Shown here piece by piece: positions 7,561-13,018 of a DNA stretch of 64,000 bases. The stretch is from contig PBBL01000011.1 of NCBI GenBank assembly GCA_002716585.1, positions 1 to 64,000 of the forward strand, in the 5' to 3' direction. The stretch is from Myxococcales bacterium (lineage in GTDB: Bacteria > Myxococcota_A > Bradymonadia > Bradymonadales > GCA-2716585). The position numbers were made by a program, and so were the translations under genes. The notes beneath the pieces were generated by a model. It was not told the origin of the DNA. It saw only the letters and a list, made by a program, of their open reading frames with translations, and made no database searches. Position 1 is the first letter of the stretch. Every line of letters starts with the position of its first letter.

Positions 7561-7998
7561 TCAATTCACCAGCGTGGGAGCGAGCCCCAGCGCCACCCCG
7601 AACCCTCGCGGCGCAGGCGGCATGGGGACCTCCACCCGAACAGGGACGCCGCGCCCCACCTTCAGCCGCTTCAGGAGCGCCGCGACAGCCTCCTTCCCCG
7701 TCGCGAACCCCGCCAGAGTCAACCCGATCGGGAGCAGCGCGTCGTCGCCGAACAGCGCCCCGAGGTGGTGCGACTGGAGCTGGGCGCTCTTGAGGCGCGC
7801 CACGTAGGGCCTCGCCGGGCTGAGCTGCTCGATCCCCCGCTCCGTCACGACCAGCTCGCCGCCGTTCATCTGGATCACCTCGACGACCAGCGCGCCGACG
7901 AGGATGCCTTCGGCCTCGCCGACCTCAGCCGCCGCGCTCGATCCGACCTCCTCGACGGCCTCGCCCGTGGCCTGCCCCTTGTCTTCTTCGTCCGTCAC
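7561..7998 (-). CDS. Hypothetical early protein
   Basis: GTG 7998 overlaps the upstream TGA. 145 residues, acidic N-terminus (MTDEEDKGQATGEAVEEVGS) then a beta-strand-rich domain (ILVGALVVEVIQMNGGELVV, LLKRLKVGRGVPVRVEVPMP). The valine-rich strands are too interrupted for a membrane helix. It is coupled to the gene before it. No family recognised. Confidence 0.72.
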   Translation of the reverse strand: MTDEEDKGQATGEAVEEVGSSAAAEVGEAEGILVGALVVEVIQMNGGELVVTERGIEQLSPARPYVARLKSAQLQSHHLGALFGDDALLPIGLTLAGFATGKEAVAALLKRLKVGRGVPVRVEVPMPPAPRGFGVALGLAPTLVN

Positions 7999-8660
7999 GC
8001 GGCCCTCCTTGGCTTCAGTCCCTTGACCTCGACTTCATCTGAACCAGACCAGCGCTCCACGCTGGCCACGGCCTTGCTGAGCGCCGCCTCGACACCGACC
8101 ATGGCGATCTCCAGCAGCCAGGTGTCCACCTCGCGCCCGTACACCGATGCGGGCAGGTGCCGCGTGCTCTCCAGGCCGTGCTTCGCCGCGCATGCACGCC
8201 GGAACACCTTCTTGGCCCGCTCTCGGGCCGCGCGCTCCCACCCGAGGAGCGCCATGTGCTCATCGAGCTGCGCCGCGAAGTGGTCCGAGGTCCGCTTCCA
8301 CAGCGGGTCGCCCCCTCGCTTCTGACGCGGCGCGAACACCTCCAGCTCCCGACCGAGCTGCACCCGCAGGCGCTGAAGCCAGCACAGCAGCGCGGCGGCC
8401 TCGGTGCTCGGGTTGTAGGTCGGGGTGTGCCACTCGCCCTCATCGTCCTGCGTGGGCAACGACAGCGGGACCCCATGACGCCCCGGGCAGGCCCCGTGCT
8501 GCTCCAGAAGGGCCTCGATCTCGGCACGCCACAGCGCCGGGTAGAGCCCTTCGTCACGCTCCTGAAGCAACGCCAAGGCCGCCGGGGCGCGAACACCCAT
8601 CGCACAGGTGAGGTCACGGCGCAGGCGAGTGAGCTGTCGCTGGACGCGAGGGTCCTTCAT
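7995..8660 (-). CDS. Hypothetical helical early protein
   Basis: ATG 8660 overlaps the upstream stop. 221 residues, almost wholly helical and charged (VQRQLTRLRRDLTCAMGVRA, TEAAALLCWLQRLRVQLGRE, RAARERAKKVFRRACAAKHG). Cys and His residues are scattered with no clear motif. It is probably a cytoplasmic nucleic-acid or protein-binding factor, but I cannot assign it. It is translationally coupled on both sides. Confidence 0.73.
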   Translation of the reverse strand: MKDPRVQRQLTRLRRDLTCAMGVRAPAALALLQERDEGLYPALWRAEIEALLEQHGACPGRHGVPLSLPTQDDEGEWHTPTYNPSTEAAALLCWLQRLRVQLGRELEVFAPRQKRGGDPLWKRTSDHFAAQLDEHMALLGWERAARERAKKVFRRACAAKHGLESTRHLPASVYGREVDTWLLEIAMVGVEAALSKAVASVERWSGSDEVEVKGLKPRRAA

Positions 8661-9163
8661 GGGGCACCTCCCAGCGAGGGCGAGCGGCGCTCAGCCTTCA
8701 GGAGGGCAGGCGAGAAGGTCTCGACCCGCACATCCCGCGGCACCCACTGCGCCAGGCCGGGCTCCCACTCCATGGTCAGGGTGCGGACGCGGATCCCGAG
8801 GTCGTCATGGGCGACGCTGACAACGGTCTGTCTCCCCAGGCTGCAATGGGTCGCCGTCGAGACGCGGACCCACGAGAGCGCGTCCAGGGCCACCCAGCCC
8901 AGGGCGACCCGCTGCCCGTGGCTGTTGCGATGCACCTGGATGACCCGCTGGCCGCCCGGCCTGGAGATGTAGCCCTTGGCCTCCATCTCGGTGAGGAGCT
9001 GATGAACGCGCCCGTCCGACACCTCAAGCTGCTGCGCCAACTGCGACAGGGTGGGGGCGGCGCAGCTCTCCCGAACGCTCTCCATGATCAGGTCGAGCGC
9101 CCGCGCCTCCTGATCCGTGAGGGGCCTGGTGGGGGCTTTGATGCTGTCGCTGTCGTGTTCCAC
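8657..9163 (-). CDS. LexA-type winged-helix regulator without peptidase domain
   Basis: GTG 9163 follows AGGAGCGCCAC. Residues ~12-72 match the LexA DNA-binding fold (LTDQEARALDLIMESVRESC, PTLSQLAQQLEVSDGRVHQL, EAKGYISR). The remaining ~95 residues are beta-rich (GQRVALGWVALDALSWVRVS) and lack a Ser-Lys autoprotease. This is the second such wHTH in the early operon. The TTGAACGC octamer array lies 44 nt upstream, so this gene may have its own promoter inside the operon. Confidence 0.78.
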   Translation of the reverse strand: MEHDSDSIKAPTRPLTDQEARALDLIMESVRESCAAPTLSQLAQQLEVSDGRVHQLLTEMEAKGYISRPGGQRVIQVHRNSHGQRVALGWVALDALSWVRVSTATHCSLGRQTVVSVAHDDLGIRVRTLTMEWEPGLAQWVPRDVRVETFSPALLKAERRSPSLGGAP

Positions 9164-9206
9164 GTGGCGCTCCTACAGGTGGCGTGAGACGAGTCCTTGA
9201 GGGCTG

Positions 9207-9238
9207 ACCATCAAGCACTCAAAGATTCAAACGTTCAA
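9207..9238 (-). repeat. TTGAACGC-type octamer array (4 units, minus orientation)
   Basis: On the minus strand four octamers starting TTGA follow each other in exact 8-bp register (9238 down to 9207), 44 nt upstream of GTG 9163. They are degenerate copies of the window-wide consensus TTGAACGC. Likely a regulator-binding or promoter-associated element. Confidence 0.75.
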
Positions 9239-9259
9239 AACATGGTGAGGTTCGGATGA

Positions 9260-9532
9260 TCAGTCAAGGGAAAAATTCACTGAACCTTTCCCCGCCGACT
9301 CCTTGAACCACACCGCGACGTCGTCACACACGGCGCGCAGGTCGTTGACGCTGGCCAGGTTCCTGGTCAGGCCCTGGCCATCCTTCACCCTGGCCTCGCC
9401 GGTCTCGGGGTTGTAGGTGAAGTCCACGCCCCCATCAAAGCCCCACCACGGCGGCTTGATCGTGAATTGCGCACCTCCACCGATCTTCTCATCAAGATGA
9501 TTCATCTCAATGTTGAACTCTGCCTGATCCAT
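9260..9532 (-). CDS. Hypothetical protein, first gene of leftward operon
   Basis: ATG 9532 follows AGGTGAACATCG. 90 residues, beta-rich with Gly/Phe/Trp (GGGAQFTIKPPWWGFDGGVD, FTYNPETGEARVKDGQGLTR) and a helical end (DLRAVCDDVAVWFKESAGKG). As the promoter-proximal gene of an immediate-early operon it could be an anti-host or regulatory protein. The sequence itself gives no function. Confidence 0.75.
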   Translation of the reverse strand: MDQAEFNIEMNHLDEKIGGGAQFTIKPPWWGFDGGVDFTYNPETGEARVKDGQGLTRNLASVNDLRAVCDDVAVWFKESAGKGSVNFSLD

Positions 9533-9568
9533 CGATGTTCACCTCCCGTCCTCAGGTCTACCCCACAA

Positions 9569-9597
9569 GGATAAGCACACCGTACCGGACCTGTCAA
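9569..9597 (-). promoter_or_regulatory. Leftward early promoter
   Basis: Minus-strand TTGACA (9597-9592), a 17-nt spacer and TTATCC (9574-9569) give a good sigma-70-type promoter about 30 nt before ATG 9532. The spacer contains ACCGGA/TCCGGT sequence, so a repressor bound there would block it. Confidence 0.65.
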
Positions 9598-9777
9598 CAC
9601 ACCACTTTTATATCCGGTACGAAGCAGACTAGGCCTGTGTATGGATTGACTACAAAAAATCTGTGCAGTGTATGCATCCGGTCTGTGTTCAGTGTGGCCC
9701 GGCGAAAGGTAGATTTCGTACACATTTCCACCCGTGGAGAGCACCGGATTTGTGTGCGATGCCTTGACAAGTCCGGT
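9584..9777. promoter_or_regulatory. Five TCCGGT/ACCGGA operator-like boxes
   Basis: Boxes at 9584-9589 (ACCGGA), 9613-9618 (TCCGGT), 9677-9682 (TCCGGT), 9743-9748 (ACCGGA) and 9772-9777 (TCCGGT). The first two form a CGTACCGGA/TCCGGTACG inverted pair. Several are followed by TGTGT-like sequence. They sit on or next to both divergent promoters. The HTH protein encoded at 9870 is the obvious candidate binder (inference). Confidence 0.55.
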
Positions 9778-9791
9778 GCAGTGTGTACCTA
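9764..9791 (+). promoter_or_regulatory. Rightward promoter
   Basis: TTGACA (9764-9769), 16-nt spacer, TACCTA (9786-9791), about 80 nt before ATG 9870. A TCCGGT box lies inside the spacer. The 9533-9869 gap is fully used as the divergent control region; no gene is needed to explain it. Confidence 0.55.
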
Positions 9792-9869
9792 TTGCCTATC
9801 AATAGCCGCCGCGAGGGACTTGGCGTGGCCTACCGGGTCATCACCCTGTGGTGTGGATTGAGGTGGAAT

Positions 9870-10187
9870 ATGGCTGAAGACAGGATATCTGTGAAGGGCG
9901 GACCCATCACGGTGAAGTCCGCCACGCCCATTACGGCGATCGAGGCGTTCTTCTACGCCCGCGGCGGGCAGTGGACCGTGCAGGGGGTGGCCAAGGCCAC
10001 CGGGGTCGGGAGCACGACGCAGGTGTACCGTGCGCGGAGCGGCCGCACCTCCAGGGCCTACGCCAAGGAGCTGGAGCGCGTCACCGGCATCAGCGCCGGG
10101 GTGATCGTCATCGGCACAAAGCGGCCCGACTGGACCTTCATGCTGGTCGAGGACGACCGGGTCCAGCTCGTCGAGACGGAACAGTGA
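9870..10187 (+). CDS. HTH transcriptional regulator (Cro/CI-like position)
   Basis: ATG 9870 with AGGTGGA upstream; the longer in-frame extension from 9783 would overlap the promoter. About 105 residues. The central part looks like an HTH (GQWTVQGVAKATGVGSTTQV then SRAYAKELERVTGISAGVIV), followed by a short beta tail (RPDWTFMLVEDDRVQLVE). As first gene right of a divergent operator region it is the likely repressor or Cro-type switch protein, and it may act on the TCCGGT boxes. Confidence 0.72.
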   Translation: MAEDRISVKGGPITVKSATPITAIEAFFYARGGQWTVQGVAKATGVGSTTQVYRARSGRTSRAYAKELERVTGISAGVIVIGTKRPDWTFMLVEDDRVQLVETEQ

Positions 10188-10203
10188 TGACCAAGGGGGC
10201 TCA

Positions 10204-10653
10204 GTGAGTTACAGACACGACCTGCCGACGGACGAGCGCGAGCACAAGGTGTTCGCGGTCCCCACCGACCTCGGCGACCGGGTGCGCAGCTACGCGCGCC
10301 GTTCCAAGGGGCTCTCGCAGAACACGATCGCGTGCGCCGCGATGGAGCTGCAGTTGATTGTGTGGCGGGCTCAGCAGTTGAGCCTGGAGAACCCCATCAC
10401 GCGCGAGAAGACCACCAAGGCCGCCGGGGAGGACTTCCCCAGCGCGCCGCCCTCCCTCTCATTTGATAAGGGCGGCCCCGGGCTCGCCGCGGGAGAGACC
10501 CGGTCGCTCAGTGTCCGCGCCGACCCGCAGCTGATGCACGACTGGCTGGCCGCCGTCTGGTACCAGCAGGCCCGCTACAGCTACCCCTCCGAGGCGCTCG
10601 TCGCAGGCCTGACGAGCTACCTCGACCAGGTCCAGAACACCATGCCAGCCTGA
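10204..10653 (+). CDS. Hypothetical protein, possible regulator
   Basis: GTG 10204 with AAGGGGGC upstream, 16 nt after the previous gene, so likely co-transcribed. 149 residues. The N-terminal part (DLGDRVRSYARRSKGLSQNT, IACAAMELQLIVWRAQQL) resembles ribbon- or arc-like helical regulators. It is followed by a low-complexity linker and a C-terminal helical segment (QLMHDWLAAVWYQQARYSYP). Not confidently assigned. Confidence 0.65.
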   Translation: MSYRHDLPTDEREHKVFAVPTDLGDRVRSYARRSKGLSQNTIACAAMELQLIVWRAQQLSLENPITREKTTKAAGEDFPSAPPSLSFDKGGPGLAAGETRSLSVRADPQLMHDWLAAVWYQQARYSYPSEALVAGLTSYLDQVQNTMPA

Positions 10654-10711
10654 TCTCCCGATTCCGTTGTGACCTTGAGGCGCTGAGGGGGTCATCATGC
10701 GAGGCTGAATT

Positions 10712-10740
10712 TTGAACGCTTGAACTCTTGAATGGTTGAT
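10712..10740 (+). repeat. TTGAACGC octamer array (about 4 units, plus orientation)
   Basis: TTGAACGC at 10712-10719 is followed in exact 8-bp steps by TTGAACTC, TTGAATGG and TTGAT. It lies upstream of the rightward modification operon and reads in its direction. Confidence 0.8.
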
Positions 10741-10781
10741 GTGGGCAGGGTATCTTGAAGAACCCTGTCTGGGACGAAAAA

Positions 10782-10812
10782 GCCCCGAGCGGTCTGGACA
10801 CCGGCTCGGGGC
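10782..10812 (-). terminator. Rho-independent-type hairpin, minus strand
   Basis: GCCCCGAGC (10782-10790) pairs with GCTCGGGGC (10804-10812). On the minus strand the hairpin is followed by TTTTTCG, so it would stop leftward transcription coming from the right. On the plus strand it sits in the leader of the gene at 10849. Confidence 0.6.
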
Positions 10813-10848
10813 AAACGGAGCGACATGAAAGAAGGAGGATCGCTCGTC

Positions 10849-11283
10849 ATGGGAAATTACCGCCACACTGAAACAATGTCAAGTCCCGATCGAGCCCCAG
10901 ATCGTCTGCCCCAGCGCAGCGACGCGCGGCGTTGGCTCGGCCAGCTGGTTCGGGCCGGGCGCCACCGGGGCGTGGTCACCGGGACGGTGGACGACGGGCG
11001 CCTGAGGCTCTTGCTGTCGCACCCGCGCTCGCTCAGGGGGCTGCCGCAGCTCATCGCGCCCCGACACGTGGAGATCTGCGACGTGGGCTACAGCAAGCGC
11101 GAGCAGGCCGCCATCGCGCTCCTGGTCGGGCTCGTGGTCCAGCTGTGCGACGCCTCGAAGGGGGCGCGGGAGTCGGGCAACGAGGCCGCGGCGCAGGCGC
11201 ACTGCGCGGAGCGCGAGCGGGTGACCGAGGTGCTGTGCGTGCTCCTGGGGGCGCTCTCCCCTGAGGAGGTGCGCTGTGGCTGA
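10849..11283 (+). CDS. Hypothetical protein heading the modification operon
   Basis: ATG 10849 has AAGGAGG 10 nt upstream (ATG 10825 is possible). About 144 residues: basic N-terminus, a beta-type segment (GVVTGTVDDGRLRLLLSHPR) and a helical C-terminus (REQAAIALLVGLVVQLCDAS) too short and polar to be a clear membrane span. Its 3' end overlaps the next start by 8 nt. It could regulate or assist the downstream DNA-modification genes. No family recognised. Confidence 0.7.
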   Translation: MGNYRHTETMSSPDRAPDRLPQRSDARRWLGQLVRAGRHRGVVTGTVDDGRLRLLLSHPRSLRGLPQLIAPRHVEICDVGYSKREQAAIALLVGLVVQLCDASKGARESGNEAAAQAHCAERERVTEVLCVLLGALSPEEVRCG

Positions 11284-11689
11284 CGCAAGCACTGTGGATG
11301 GCGTCTTGACCGACGCGGCGATGCTCGACGCCGAGTCGCTCGCCGCGAAGCTGTGGAGCTGGATTCGATGGCTGCTGGCGCTCCTGTGGGCGCTGGCGCG
11401 GCGCGGCGCGCTGCGGCTGCGACCGCAGGAGGAGCCCTGGCAGAAGGGAGTCACCGAGGCCGAGCGGTGGACGCTCCGTCGGCTGTGCTCGGCGCGGTGG
11501 GTCGCGGCGGGGCGGCTCGACGGTCAGCCCGTGCTGCGCGTCGGCCCGGTGTGGCTGACGGCGCGGTGGGGCCGCGCGGTTCGCGTCGGGAGCATCTTCT
11601 GCGCCCTCGCGGGGCTGATGGTGACGCGAGGGTGCCAGGGCGCGGCGCTCTCCACTCAGGATCGCCTGTGGGAGGTGCGCCGTGGTTGA
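11276..11689 (+). CDS. Membrane protein with two predicted helices
   Basis: GTG 11276 overlaps the previous stop by 8 nt. 137 residues. One hydrophobic segment is at ~26-42 (KLWSWIRWLLALLWALARR), another at ~104-120 (VGSIFCALAGLMVTRGC), with a basic cytoplasmic-looking part between (Arg-rich, WTLRRLCSARWVAAGRL). Its place in a DNA-modification operon is unexpected; it may simply be an accessory early gene. Function unknown. Confidence 0.65.
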   Translation: MADASTVDGVLTDAAMLDAESLAAKLWSWIRWLLALLWALARRGALRLRPQEEPWQKGVTEAERWTLRRLCSARWVAAGRLDGQPVLRVGPVWLTARWGRAVRVGSIFCALAGLMVTRGCQGAALSTQDRLWEVRRG

Positions 11690-12200
11690 GGCTGGAGCGG
11701 GTGTGAAGGCGATCACCCTCATCGGGTGCGGCAAGGCGAAGCGCGAGGAGGCCGCGCCCGCTCGCGACCTCTACACGGGCAACCTGTTCCGCGCTCGGCT
11801 GAGGTACGCCGCCTGGAAGGGGGATCCCTACTACATCATCAGCGCCAGGCATGGGCTGCTGGAGCCCTGGCGGGTGATCGAGCCCTACGACCTCCACCTC
11901 TCTGGCGTCGCCAGGGAGCAGCGCTACCTGTGGGCCAGCCAGGTCATGGAGGCGCTGGAGCGCCTCCACCCTGGCGAGCGCCTGACGCTGGAGACCCACG
12001 CCGGGGCGGTCTATGTGGACCACCTGCGCGATCGGCTCGGGAGGCTCGCGACCTACCCCGAGGGCAGCGGCGCGGCCGCGACATGGAACATCACGCACCC
12101 CGTCGAAGGGATGCCGATCGGGCAGCAGCTCGGCTGGTACGCGCGTCGGCGCCCGGTGCAGACCGACCTGGAGGCGTGGGTTCAGGGGGCGGCGCGATGA
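11682..12200 (+). CDS. DUF6884 / YaaA-like protein
   Basis: GTG 11682 overlaps the previous gene. 172 residues. KAITLIGCGKAKREEAAPAR, DLYTGNLFRARLRYA and YYIISARHGLLEPWRVIEPY match the DUF6884 signature (GCgKxK...PAxdLYtG.lF...ILSArhGLl...iepYd), related to the YaaA superfamily. In phages this family often occurs close to DNA-modification genes; its biochemical role is not settled. The stop overlaps the ATG of the Mom-like gene (ATGA), so the two are co-translated and may work together (inference). Confidence 0.82.
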   Translation: MVEAGAGVKAITLIGCGKAKREEAAPARDLYTGNLFRARLRYAAWKGDPYYIISARHGLLEPWRVIEPYDLHLSGVAREQRYLWASQVMEALERLHPGERLTLETHAGAVYVDHLRDRLGRLATYPEGSGAAATWNITHPVEGMPIGQQLGWYARRRPVQTDLEAWVQGAAR

Positions 12201-13018
12201 GCAGGACACCCCACACGCCGCCGCGCTGCCTCCGTTGGCGCTCTCGACGCTCCACATGGGCGCCCCGACGCGAGACGCTCAACCCCTCGCGCTATGAGGT
12301 GAGCCTCCTCGATGAGGAGCGGGCCAAGGCGTTCGTCACCGAGCACCACTACTCAGGCTCCTACCCTGCGGCGCGGCTGCGCTGTGGCCTGTGGCGGTGG
12401 CGGCCCGGGACGCTCGGCGAGCTGGTCGGCGTGGCCGTCTTCTCCGTGCCTTGCCAGCAGCGCGTGGTGCCTCGCTGGCTCGGTGTCGAGCCCCTGGAGG
12501 GGGTTGAGGTGGGGCGCTTCGTCCTGCTCGACGACGTGCCCTTCAACGGGGAGACCTACTTCCTCGCGCGGGCGTTTCGCCTCCTGCGCGAGCACAAGCC
12601 CACCGTCCGCGCCGTGGTGAGCTACAGCGACCCGGTGGCGCGCCGCACGCTCGGCGGTGAGGTCATCAAACCCGGTCACTACGGGACGATCTACCAGGCC
12701 CACAACGCCCGCTTCCTCGGGCGCTCCTCCAGCAAGACGCTCTACCTCACGCCTGACGGGCGGGCCTTGAGCGGGCGGGCCTTGAGCAAGATCCGCCTCG
12801 GCGAGCGGGGGCAGGACGCGGCGCAGGCTCGCCTGGTCGAGCTGGGCCTGCCTGAGCGCGACCGGGGCGAGTCGGGCGAGGGCTACGTCGCCCGGGTGCT
12901 CGGGAGCCGGGCGGTGCGACCTGTGCGCCACCCTGGGAACTTCGTCTATGGCTGGGCGCTCGACCGCCGGGTGAAGCTGAAGCAGGCCGGGGGCTACCCC
13001 AAGGAGGCTGCGTCATGA
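12197..13018 (+). CDS. Mom-like DNA adenine hypermodification protein
   Basis: ATG 12197 overlaps the DUF6884 stop. About 273 residues. VTEHHYSGSYPAARLRCGLW, LVGVAVFSVPCQQR, VEVGRFVLLDDVPFNGETYF, RAVVSYSDPVARRTLGG and GTIYQAHNARFLGRSSSKTL follow the pattern of proteins annotated as Mom-family adenine methylcarbamoylation enzymes, which have a GNAT-like fold. In phage Mu, Mom converts target adenines and protects phage DNA from host restriction. Coupled on both sides to DUF6884 and a C5 methyltransferase, so an anti-restriction operon is likely. In Mu, mom is tightly controlled; no equivalent site is identified here. Confidence 0.85.
   Translation: MSRTPHTPPRCLRWRSRRSTWAPRRETLNPSRYEVSLLDEERAKAFVTEHHYSGSYPAARLRCGLWRWRPGTLGELVGVAVFSVPCQQRVVPRWLGVEPLEGVEVGRFVLLDDVPFNGETYFLARAFRLLREHKPTVRAVVSYSDPVARRTLGGEVIKPGHYGTIYQAHNARFLGRSSSKTLYLTPDGRALSGRALSKIRLGERGQDAAQARLVELGLPERDRGESGEGYVARVLGSRAVRPVRHPGNFVYGWALDRRVKLKQAGGYPKEAAS

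Noticed and set aside
11726..12196. Long N-terminal extension of the Mom-like protein
   Set aside because: This part overlaps the DUF6884 gene in another frame and has shadow-like composition. ATG 12197 overlaps the stop perfectly.
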